Positions 24,659-34,385 of a stretch of DNA of 64,000 nucleotides are shown here, one piece after another. A program made the translations under genes and the position numbers. The stretch lies in NCBI GenBank assembly GCA_019454045.1, contig SKCR01018435.1:227245-291244 (forward strand). The letters run 5' to 3'. Numbering within the stretch: the stretch's first letter is position 1; each line of letters begins with the position of its first letter. This DNA comes from Zanthoxylum bungeanum. Taxonomy: Eukaryota; Streptophyta; Magnoliopsida; Sapindales; Rutaceae. A model generated the notes under the pieces. That model was not told the DNA's origin. It ran no database searches and saw only the letters and a program-made list of their open reading frames with translations.

Positions 24659-24944
24659 CAACCATATTATAGGTTCTCATATCACAGTACAGTTATGCAT
24701 ATAGTAGATGATTTTTGTTATGCTTCATGATTCAGGTTTGTCGTAGCTCACCTATTTATTTAATTATATGGCAATGTGATACTTTATGTTCTTAAGTTCA
24801 CTCACTAAGTCGTTCTTTCTACTTATTCTTTTCAGTTTCAGTTTTGTAGACATTTAAGGTAAGCATGCGAAGGACGATCTTGAAGGACGATTGAAACCAG
24901 CTGTTGTACTCATTAAGGTAGTTGTCATGGTCTACACGTGTTAG
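24659..24944. other. Unassigned, LTR-like flank of the hAT element
   Basis: The stretch with TTCACTCACTAAGT followed by TTTTCAGTTTCAGTTTTGTAG resembles the R/U5 of gypsy chromovirus LTRs. It continues after the hAT element (25750-26127). No ends could be fixed. Confidence 0.35.
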
Positions 24945-25741
24945 TAGGGGTGGGCGCGGTTCGGTTTGGTTCGGTTTTTGCTAAAAACCGAACCAAACCA
25001 TATTTTACGGTTCGGATTTTTTACCTCTCAAACCAAACCATTAAATAACGGTTTGGTTCGGATTGAAAAATTTTTAAACCAGCGGTTTACGGATTGGTTC
25101 GGTTCGGTTTACGGATTATTATATTTAAAACAAATTTTCATTCACTTAAGTGAAAAAAAAAAAAAAAAACTAGTCTATCCAACAAATAGTATGAAGTGAT
25201 AGGATGTAAGATGTGACTTCAGGGAACACATGCACTCCATAAATGATTTTAAAATGCGGCACAATTAATTCTTGTATTTTTTAAAAATTACATTGAATAA
25301 TGATGCTACCATAGTACAATCATTCTAATTAAGAGACAAATACAACACCTTACTTTTAAGAATAATGATGTTACTATAAAACAAAAAATTTAAAAATAAA
25401 AGTATTAACAAATAAATTGAAGAAAAAAATATTAACAAATAAATATATTAACAAAAAATTTAAGAATAAAAGTATTAACATATTAATAAAAAGAATACAT
25501 ATAATAAAATTAAAAGAAAAATACAAATTTTTTTATAAAAATATATAATTTTTTAATTATAACGGTTCGGTTCGGTTTAACAGGTGCGGTTCGGATTAGC
25601 TCCCGAACCGAACCGTAAACCGTTTGGGGTGGTCCAATCCGAACCGCAAACCGAACCGTTGGAAAAAAAACTGTAAATTCGGTCCGGTTTGATTCGGTTT
25701 ACGGTTTGGTTCGATTCGGTCGGTTTTTTTGCCCACCCCTA
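24945..25741. mobile_element. Non-autonomous hAT element with 8-bp target duplication
   Basis: Terminal inverted repeats TAGGGGTGGGC and GCCCACCCCTA enclose 797 bases. A perfect 8-bp duplication CGTGTTAG flanks it (24937-24944 and 25742-25749), the hallmark of hAT transposition. Both ends carry dense GGTTCGGTTT/AAACCGAACC subterminal repeats in opposite orientation, so the whole element could form a large hairpin. The middle is AT-rich and no transposase is encoded. Confidence 0.93.
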
Positions 25742-25749
25742 CGTGTTAG

Positions 25750-26127
25750 GATATTCAATTAAGCCATGTGGTCATAGTTTATGAATATATAATTCATGTT
25801 ATATTTAATGTGCAGCAGTTAGTTCATGTGTAATTTAGTTTCAGAAATGTATGTTTTTAGTAAGTATGTATGTATGTGACATGTATGCATAATAATAGGA
25901 CTGTTAGGTTTAGTTCATGATTAGTCATGATTAGATAAGCAAGTTAGGCCATATTAGTTTAGTTTAAGATTTGCATGTTACAACCGATTCATGAATAGTA
26001 TAATGTAACACCACGGTTACTACGACATGATACCAACAAGCATTTTTTATGTTCATGATGTATTATTTAACATAAAATCATGCATGAATGTGTTTCTGAT
26101 TACGAAAAATATTTTTCGGAGTCCGGC
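25750..26127. other. Unassigned, probable LTR debris
   Basis: Continues the sequence interrupted by the hAT element. A TGTAACACCACGG phrase near 26003 resembles a chromovirus LTR edge. No coding sequence. Confidence 0.35.
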
Positions 26128-26132
26128 GAAAT

Positions 26133-27522
26133 TATTGTGATATTTTATAGCGTACCACAAATGTACGGTGTCAAGTTTTAGTATAAATGAGTTTAGAGTG
26201 TCGAACCCACAGGGATTGCGTTAACTCCCACTAAGTACTACAATTGATAATCCTAACTTTATTTAGACGATAATTAACAAAGATTTATTTAAATAAATAA
26301 AATATAAAAAGAATAAAATAAGAGGAACTGATACAATAGAGATTCTAGATCCTGATTTCACCTAACTATCGCCTATGTATTTGTCATGTCAATTAATATT
26401 TGTTCAGTTATATTGTTTATAAGTCAAGACTCTGAAAATATCCACTCCCTCTCTCGAGTGCCGAGTGAAAATATCATCAACTACACACTTCGATATCTCT
26501 ATAAAAATCTAGTAGTTAACAACTCATTACGCTTTGTGATTATATGTTAACGACTTCAAAGAAACTACAGATTCTCTCGAACTCTATAAAATCCTAGGTC
26601 TTATTCTCTAGATCCATTCAAAATTCCCTCTCTCGAGTGATAGATTTCAAACATGTATCATCATATTTATGGCCGGCAAACACAAAGCGTTAAACTCAAA
26701 AGAATATAAATAAATTAATAAAACTTCATAACAAAATTGACAATTAAAATAAAGGTTCAAGCATCAGTTACATCATTCTCCACAATTAAGGAGTTTCGTT
26801 CATGATAATAGATAAAAACAATAAGAACAAGGTCATGAATCTAATGGAAATCATTAGAGTCCTAAGAAAGAAATAAGATGATAAAACCTGAATTGAATCT
26901 CTTTTTCTTTGGACGTCACCGCCTTAATCTCCTCTTTTTGCTCTTCAATCCTCCTCATTGGATCTCTAAAAATATGTGTTTCTGTGTTTTGTGCTGTGTA
27001 TTAGCCTCCCACTTAGTCTTGGATGGACTAATGTATTTATAGTAAAGCCTCGGAGTCATTGGGTATCTTAAAAACCCTAACTTTGTGTTTCTGGAATGCG
27101 TGTCTCTCACGCAGCGTCGCGGCGCCTGGGCAATTGGTACCGCGGTGCCAGACCTTCGGGATTTAGTATGATGCATAGTTTGCATGAGGGCGCCGCGGTG
27201 CCAAGACTTGGGTGCCGCGGCGCCAAACCTTTGGCCTTTTGGTTGGAGCTTGTATCTGCCTGCTGGCGCAGTGGCCTGGACTTGGGCACCGCGGCGCCAG
27301 TGATAATTCTTTCACTGATAATGCGTTTCGCGTTCTACGCTCCCGTGCGCGTCCGATGCTTCCGAAAGTTCCCAAAACACTTGTATTTACTCCATTATTG
27401 ATGTTTTAATGCTTCCTACAAATAAGACATAAAAGAAACTAAAAGTACATTAAATGACTCGAAACATAACAAAATAATAAGTTAAGAATGCCATAATAAG
27501 TGAGTATAAACCACACTTATCA
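26133..27522 (-). repeat. Element D 3' LTR (minus strand)
   Basis: 1,390 bases, closely matching 30367-31754. The outer end reads TATTG where the other copy has TGTTG, one substitution. A GC-rich block at 27105-27300 repeats GCCGCGGCGCC-like palindromes and stands out from the AT-rich flanks. Open frames on both strands there are shadows of this block. Confidence 0.9.
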
Positions 27523-27540
27523 AACGCCCTCAAACTTAAG
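27523..27540 (-). other. Polypurine tract of element D
   Basis: On the minus strand AAGTTTGAGGGCG directly precedes the 3' LTR start TGATAAGTG. A TTTTGCT...AGCAAAA hairpin (27542-27562) sits immediately upstream. Confidence 0.8.
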
Positions 27541-27562
27541 GTTTTGCTAGTCTCAAGCAAAA

Positions 27563-29150
27563 GAAAAAATAAAAACTAAATTCACATAAACAAATAAAAA
27601 TAACTAAATTAACTAAGCCAATTTTGTAGGAGTCACGATTGCATTTAGCGTATGCAACAAGCCTTTAAACCCCCTAGGTTGCCCTAGTGGATGAGTTATA
27701 GTCTCGTGAGGGCTTACAGTGACGACACCCACAAACGTCATTCACACACTTGCAATCATGCGAAAATATAATAATAGCAAACAAAATAGTCCTGATAGTT
27801 ATGCATAATATTTTCCTCAAAGAAAGCTTATAAATGAAATTAGAGAACCTTCAAAATACGCAATTGCGACTCAAATCTAAGTTCCTGAATAATTCATCTA
27901 AGCTAGACTCACTGTGTGTGTATGTGTAAAGGTTCATTCACAGCTTGATTCCTAAGTAAGCCAACTTAATGATTTTGTTTAAAAATTGAGATCGATGGGT
28001 CAAACCAACCTAGATTTCTCAAGTATGCTCTGTAATTGCTTTATTTTGTGCTCAGCATGGTATGATTTTTCTTTTCTTTTTCTTGTCTCTTTTTGCACTT
28101 TTTTTTTGAACTTTTTCTTTTCTTTTTTTTTTTTTTCAACTCACCTACCCTTTAAGGTAGCATTTCTCCTCATGGTGGTCCTAATACTCGCCCATGGGTA
28201 GCTTCACGCTTATCGGTTATAGGTGGTTTATTTTCTTTCTTTAGAGACTTTTTTTTCTTTTATTTCTATCTATACCATACATCATAACACTAGCAAATCA
28301 AGATAGATATCTAAGCAAATGGTCATTCATCGACATGCAATTTCTTCAACTAGTCACTTTGTTAACTACTTAAGTTCGTACTGCTAAAAATCTGTTATTA
28401 AGTGCTTACGAGTCTAACATAGATCGACTACTCAAGGCATCAGATAAAAGTAAATTAGGCACTTATCGTTTCTAAAATTTCACTCATAAACAAACAAAAT
28501 TCATCATATGATTTATGTTTTACTATCAAAGACTAAAAACAAGAAATTTATATATATATAAATAACAAGTAAACAACATGCACACACCCTCAAACTTAAA
28601 ACTTGCATTTTCCTCAATGTAAGATAAAAATAAAGAACAAGAGTGAGGAACAACACTACCATGCATGGAGTTGATCAGACTCCTGCTGGTCAGAATTTGG
28701 TTGCGCGGGCTTTGTGTGTTTCGTGTTATTTGCATAAATAGCATGAAAAATGAATAATAAACAATAGCAAACAATAACAATCAAAATTAAAAATAAAATA
28801 AAAACAAATAAATGCAAGGGTTGCCTCCCCGGTAGCGCTAAGTTAAACGTCTTCATCCAGACGCAACCACCCAAATGGTGGTCATGGTAGCTTCTTCTTT
28901 TGTATCCACAAGCTGCTTTGACATGAAACAGTTAGCTTGGAGGCTGTGGCAGTTTATCCAAATACCCATTTACTGCTGCTTGGTCATGGAGGAAGTAATC
29001 TGCCCAATCTGTGTTTCTAAGGACTTTATTGTTGCCCTGATATTTTCCATGTGTGTCTCAATATTGTCTAGCCTTGACTCATTCTTCTCAAACCTCGCTG
29101 ACATATTATAAACAAACGTGCTCATGAAATCTTCTAAGGAAGACTTCTGC
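27563..29150 (-). other. Element D 3' non-coding region
   Basis: No protein recognised. The part at 27620-27730 is the reverse complement of the region just upstream of the 3' LTR in elements A1 and A2 (TTTAAAGGCTTGTTGCATA...). A second hairpin plus polypurine-like run lies at 28588-28619. Long T-runs around 28065-28138 are purine-rich on the coding strand. Confidence 0.65.
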
Positions 29151-30095
29151 TAAGCTCTTTGATAGTCAAAGCCCGATGAAGGTTGCAAGGCATTCTCTGT
29201 ATTAGCATATGACAAGTTTGGATGATAGCGATTAGGCACATATTGGACTTGCTCAAAGATTGGGTTTCCTTCCAATAACATCCTATTGTAGCTGTCGCTC
29301 ATTAAATATATGGTACTCGTGGATTTTTCAGGGCTGCTACTTGAGTAGATAAGGTGGAAATCTGAGCTGTAAGTGCCACAAGAGGGTCCACTTCAAATAT
29401 TCCAGCCACTTTGGTCGTCGTAGCACGTTCACTTGGCCTTTGAAAATGGTTAATGGCCATTTCTTCTAAGAGATTATAGGCGTCCTCAGCTGATTTCTTG
29501 AATAGAGCTCCTTCAGCTGCTACATCAACCACAGTCTAATTCGAACCATTCAGCCCATTATAGAACAACTGAATTTGGACCCAGTCTGCATAATCATGTT
29601 GTGGGCATCTTCGTAGTATATCCTTAAAGCACTCTCATGCATCATATAGAGTCTCAGTCTCCAGCTGTTTAAATATACTAATTTCTGTCCTCAGCTGAGC
29701 TGATTTAGCTGGTGGAAAGAACCTCTCAAGAAATTTTGTGGCCATATCTTGCCATGTCATGATACTCCCCGTTTGCATTGATTGAAGCCAATCCCACGCT
29801 TTATCCCGTAAAGAGAATGAGAATAAGCGTAGCCTGATGGCCTCTTTACTCACGCCATTCATCTTTATAGTATCTGCGATCCCCAGGAACATCCTTAAAT
29901 GCAAGTTGGGATCTTCTACAGCTGAACCCCAAACTGATTCCTTTGTACCATGTTGATCAATGCAGGTTTTAGCTCGAAATTATTGGCGTTGATTGGTTGA
30001 TGGGCAATCCCATAATAGGTATCATCGATGATTGGCTTGAAGTGATCTCTGATTGCCACCTGACGTGGGTTGTTTTCTCTGTTTTCAGCTGCCAT
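29150..30095 (-). pseudogene. Element D gag, broken
   Basis: The minus strand begins near 30095 with MAAENRENNPRQVAI and continues in shifting frames. It matches the Athila-type retrotransposon gag: MFLGIADTIKMNG (29890), IRLRLFSFSLRDKAWDWL, SIMTWQDMATKFLERFFPP, then GALFKKSAEDAYNLLEEMA and a C-terminal TAQISTLSTQVAALK coiled-coil-like segment. Stops and at least two frame changes make it non-functional. Canonical order and spacing are preserved, so decay followed insertion. Confidence 0.8.
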
Positions 30096-30342
30096 TGCTT
30101 CTTGTTCAATTTTCCTTTCTTTTCTTAGTCTCCTCGATGTTCTTTCTATTTTAGGATCAAACAGGAGCGAGTCGAGACTTGTGGATTTTCACATTCACTG
30201 AAGCACCAAAAGAAAAAGAAAAAAAAATCAATAAACCAAATAAAATAAATACAAAACAAAAATAAACTAAAAATAAAAGATAAAAATCTAAATTAAAGCT
30301 AAGATTACTTGGTAGTAATATTAATGTGAATTAAACAAACAA

Positions 30343-30360
30343 TCTCTGGCAACAGCACCA
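30343..30360 (-). other. Primer-binding site of element D (tRNA-Asp)
   Basis: Minus strand TGGTGCTGTTGCCAGAGA, six bases past the LTR end. It differs at a few positions from TGGCGCCGTTGCCGGGGA in element A1 and has the same spacing. Confidence 0.8.
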
Positions 30361-30366
30361 AAAACT

Positions 30367-31754
30367 TGTTGTGATATTTTAGAGTGTACCGCAAATGTAC
30401 GGTGTCAAGTTTTAGTATAAATGAGTTTAGAGTGTCGAACCCACATGGATTGAGTTAACTCGCACTAAGTACTACAATTGATAATCCTAACTTTATTTAG
30501 ACGATAATTAACAAAGATTTATTTAAATAAATAAAATAATAAAATAATAAAATATGAGGAACTAATACGATAGAGATTCTAGATCATGATTTCACCTAAT
30601 TTTCGCCTATGTATTTGTCATGTTAATTAATCCTTGTTCAGTTATATTGTTTATAAGTCAAGACTCCGAAATTATCCACTCCCTCTCTTGAGTGCCGAGT
30701 GAAAGTATCATTAACTACAGACTTTGATATCTCTATAAAAATCTAGTAGTTAACAACTCATTACGCTTTGTGATTCTATGTTAACGAATTCAAAGAAACT
30801 ACAGATTCTCTCGAACTCTATAAAATCATAGGTCATATTCTCTAGATCCATTCAAAATCCCCTCTCTCGAGTGATAGATTTCAAACATGTATCATCATAT
30901 TTGTGTCCAGCAAACACAAAGCATTAAACTCAAAAGAATATAAATAAATTAATAAAACTTCATAACAAAATTGACAATTAAAATAAAGGTTCAAGCATCA
31001 GTTACATCATTCTCCATAATTAAGGAGTTTAGTTCATGACAATAGATAAAAACAATAAGAACAAGGTCATGAATCTAATGGAAATCATTAGAGTTCTAAG
31101 AAAGAAATAAGATGATAAAATCTGAATTGAATCTCTTCTTCTCGGACTTCACCGCCTTCGTCTCATCTGGTCTCTTCAATCCTCCTCCTTGGATCTATAA
31201 AAATATGTGTTTCTGTGTTTTGTGTTGTGTATTAGCCCCCCCCTTTAGTCTTGGATGGACTAATGTATTTATAGTAAAGCCTTGGAGTCATTGGGTATCT
31301 TAAAAACCCTAACTTTGTGTTTCTGGAACGCATGTCTCTCCCACAGTGCCGCGGCGCCTGGTCAATTGGCGTCGCGGCGCCAGAGCTTTGGGATTTAGTA
31401 TGACGCGTGATTTGCATGAGGGCGTCATGGCATTAGGACTTGGCGCTGCGGCGCCAAACCTTCGGCCTTTTGGCTGGAGCTCGTATCTGCTTGCTTGCGC
31501 TGTGGCGCCTGAACTTGGGTGCCGTGGCGCCAGTGATAATTCCTTCACTGATAATGTGTTTCGCGTTCTATGCTCCCGTGCGCGTCCGATGCTTCTGAAA
31601 GTTCCCAAAACACTCGTATTTACTCCATTATTGATGTTTTAATGCTTCCTATAAATAAGACATAAAAGAACTAAAAGTACATTAAATGACTCGAAATATA
31701 ACAAAATAATAAGTTAAGAATGCCATAATAAGTGGGTATAAACCACACTTATCG
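30367..31754 (-). repeat. Element D 5' LTR (minus strand)
   Basis: 1,388 bases, nearly identical to 26133-27522, including the GC-rich palindromic block (31340-31545). Its outer end reads TTATCG where TTATCA is expected, a single substitution. Confidence 0.9.
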
Positions 31755-31759
31755 GAAAT

Positions 31760-32250
31760 CTTTGCTATTACGGCGCATATTTGATTTTTCAGTTACTTTT
31801 GATTAGCCTTCGATATTTTAGCCGTAACTTTGGTTACCGATGCCTGATTTCAGTAATCCTTATATGGCCGAAAAGATAAGACAAAAGTCTACAACTTTCA
31901 TGTTGAACATATTTCCAAAGATGGAATAGAATCTAGTAAAAATTAATATTTTCTCACTATTACTTTTCAATACGATTTTTGTCTCATATTTTGAAATGTG
32001 ACAATTGTGAATTATTATTTAATATTAAAATCCTATCACATATTATTTAAACTGCCCCTGTAAACCATCTTCTCCCACCCTCTCATTCATGACATTTTTA
32101 GAAAAGTTTACAGATAAATTTTGCTCTCTCTCTCTCACAATTTCAAGCAAGTTTCAAGGGGAATTTTGGGCTTCTTCAAGCTCTATCTAAGCAAAGTAAG
32201 TCTCTTATTTTACTCCTTTATTTTTTTTTGAAATCCCTGTAAGAAATTCT

Positions 32251-32253
<3 letters not shown>
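31760..32253. other. Unassigned LTR-like sequence
   Basis: Continues the target sequence interrupted by element D. Pyrimidine-rich tracts and no coding potential; probably part of an old gypsy LTR. Confidence 0.35.

Positions 32254-32291
<38 letters not shown>
32254..32291. repeat. (TA)n microsatellite
   Basis: Nineteen uninterrupted TA units. Confidence 0.95.
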
Positions 32292-32293
<2 letters not shown>

Positions 32294-32588
32294 AGAGATA
32301 TGTCTCTTAGAAGTGTCTTATGGGAAAGGCACAAAGGTGAAGGGACATATCCTCTAAATTAAGAGGATGCACCACTAGGCCTTAAAGGCTTTAAGAAAGG
32401 GTATAACACTTAGGAGGGTTATACCATAAATCAAAGGAAACCCTCAAAGTCACCCTTCCATGCCTATAAAAATGAGGCCCTTGGCTTTATTTTCCTGCAT
32501 TCTTTTACATCATTTACAATCCAAAAACATAAGTCTAGAGTTGAGAGTTTCCTTCATTTTCCTTGTTCAAGTTCTTGTTAAAGGAGTG
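32292..32588 (+). other. Probable promoter end of copia B 5' LTR
   Basis: A TATA-like CTATAAAAATGAG (about 32464) followed by a short transcribed-leader texture (TTACATCATTTACAATCC). After element A2 the sequence resumes (36489) with ACCGAGGCGGGGCTAATAAT and TAAGGATAGAGGCAAC, phrases typical of copia U5. The LTR start was not located. Assignment to copia B, whose gag begins at 37768, is inferred from position. Confidence 0.4.
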
Positions 32589-32820
32589 TGATGAGTGGTA
32601 AATCTATCACTATTTCCCACTCATTTAATCTAATATTTTGTATAGTTTCTTGAGTTTTGAGAATATTTTAATGTGTTTTGTGTTATTTTGTAGATAAATA
32701 AAGTTTCAGGACACTCTGGAGTTGATTTGGGCCAAAACAGTGAAAATTGGAAGAAAATGGCATTTTGGTAATTTTCTACGTCGCGACGCCAAGACCTTCA
32801 GTGTCGCAACGTCTAACGTC
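32589..32820 (+). repeat. Element A2 5' LTR fragment
   Basis: Matches the first ~230 bases of the 3' LTR at 34386, up to the GCGTCGCGACG repeats, then stops. Confidence 0.88.
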
Positions 32821-33048
32821 TTCCGCACAGCAGCAACAACAACTACCTCAGCCACCACCAGGATCATCAAGGCCTCGCACTATTTCTCAGGAAGTTCGTC
32901 GTTTGGGATCTCGTGTGGATTATATGCTTCAATATAACAGAGCAATCGGCCATGCACTACAACAAATGGCAAATGATTTGCACATTACTGTTCCAGAGTT
33001 CCCTGACCCTCCATCTGACGACAGCGATGAGGAGGAGGCTGATGATTA
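32821..33048 (+). pseudogene. C-terminal remnant of element A2's last ORF
   Basis: Encodes a Q/P-rich start (QQQQQLPQPPPG), then ISQEVRRLGSRVDYML, NRAIGHALQQMANDL, and an acidic end SDDSDEEEADD before TAA. The texture matches the tail of the plant transposon protein that Athila/Tat-like elements carry between pol and the 3' LTR. It lies at exactly the place where A1 has its LOG-like ORF: both end shortly before a hairpin and a GGTTTGGGGG run. By chance the upstream LTR fragment is open in the same frame, giving a 100-residue chimeric frame from 32747. Confidence 0.7.
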
Positions 33049-33094
33049 AAAACTCAGGTACTATTGTTCCCTTATTTTGATTATGTTTTGTAAC

Positions 33095-33130
33095 GCATTG
33101 GGGACAATGCTAAGTTTAGGTTTGGGGGTA
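33095..33130 (+). other. Internal hairpin plus polypurine-like run (A2)
   Basis: GCATTG-GGGA-CAATGC can form a six-pair stem with a four-base loop, followed 7 bases later by AGGTTTGGGGGTA, nearly the same as the true polypurine tract at 34372. Confidence 0.75.
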
Positions 33131-33601
33131 TGGGTCTATTTTTAAATTTTTTCAAAAATTCTGTTAAACTTTTTCATGTGTTTGATTTCAGTAATTTTAT
33201 TTTTCGTAATTTACATTGTTGTGTGTTGTTAAAATCGAAAAAAAAAATATGTGTGTCTGATGATTTAATTGTTTGTTTAGCTAAAAAGTTTTAGGAAAAG
33301 ATAAATGCTAATTTCACTTTTATCCCTAATTTGAATTTCTTATCTAGGTCAGACTCGTGCGCACTTTTAACAATAGTCTTGTAAGTAGTTAGATAATAAA
33401 GAATTAAGAAAAGTGACTAGTTAAAATAATCAGTGGTTAATGAATGACCGTTTGCTTGAGTTTCTGTTTCTGTCTGCAATTATTATGTGCGGTATGTAAA
33501 AAAAAAAAACTAAACCAAGCAAGTACTTAGTAACCGAGCATCTTGCCTCAGTAAGCAGTGATAGTTCGCGTCAAATGGGAAAGCTTGTGTTAGTTTTTAA
33601 A

Positions 33602-33845
33602 CATCCGAGATCCGGGTGATTAAGTCCATAGGGGTGTTTTAACACCTAGTGCCCTAAAACCAACTGGTTTGGGAGTCACTGGCCCAAAGCTCGTTACATG
33701 GATTGAAGATGCTGCAAAAATATATATATCTCAAGTCTGAGTAATTAAGTCCGTAGGGGTGTCTTAACACCTGGTGCCCTAAAGCCAACTGGTTTGGGAG
33801 TCACCGACCCAACACTCGCTACATAGACGGAAGGTATTGTATATA
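33602..33845 (+). repeat. Two direct ~120-bp repeats in A2 3' region
   Basis: Units at about 33602-33727 and 33728-33845 share the core ACTGGTTTGGGAGTCAC and the phrase GGGGTGTYTTAACACCT. A1 has the same pair at 53702-53945. Confidence 0.85.
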
Positions 33846-34346
33846 AATAAAAAATAGAGAAAAATCAAAGAAAAAATCAGAAAAATGAGAAAAATTATTC
33901 CATTGCTACAAAAATGTGTGAATCTGATAGAACTTTAGGACAAAAATATTACTCTCTTATCAACTGCATTTATGACTGTTGTGGGCAAAAATAAGTTGTT
34001 TAATATTTTGTTGGCTATGTATATGAAAATGGTAAAAATAATCGGAGAATTTACTTATTCAGTAATTTAGAATAAAACAAACAACTAGTAACTTGGAGTA
34101 GAAGTTTCACCTGATTAGTCACTAACATCTTTATTCTCTTTTCGCTTCTCTTTTTGCTTTTGTGTGCATTAGTTTTACTACCTTTTTACTTTTGTAAAAT
34201 GTTTGTGGGTATCATTGCTGTAAACCCTCACGAGACTACAACTCATCCACTAGGGACACCTAGGGGTTTAAAGGCTTGTTGCATATGCTAAATACAACCG
34301 TGATCCCTACGAAAGTGGCTTAGTTAAATTTTATTATGTTATTTTA

Positions 34347-34385
34347 TTTTGCTCAAGGACTAGCAAAATGTTAGGTTTGGGGGTG
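34347..34385 (+). other. Hairpin and polypurine tract of A2
   Basis: TTTTGCT (34347-34353) pairs with AGCAAAA (34362-34368). The polypurine tract AGGTTTGGGGGTG follows and abuts the 3' LTR. Confidence 0.8.

Larger units (their letters stand above)
26133..31754 (-). mobile_element. Element D: gag-only Athila-like retrotransposon
   Basis: Two 1.39-kb LTRs enclose a 2.84-kb internal region, flanked by a perfect 5-bp duplication GAAAT (26128-26132 and 31755-31759). The primer-binding site matches tRNA-Asp, the usual primer of Athila-like gypsy elements. Only a broken gag is found; protease, RT, RNase H and integrase are absent. It could move only with enzymes supplied by a related element, which places it among gag-only non-autonomous LTR retrotransposons. 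Confidence 0.9.

Noticed and set aside
27096..27401. Overlapping open frames in the GC-rich block of element D LTR
   Set aside because: The frames exist on both strands because GC-rich sequence has few stops. The block is LTR sequence and is repeated at 31309-31642.
32953..32970. CACTACAACAAA as a CACTA left terminus
   Set aside because: It lies within the coding tail of A2 (HALQQMAN), has no subterminal repeats and no matching right end nearby.
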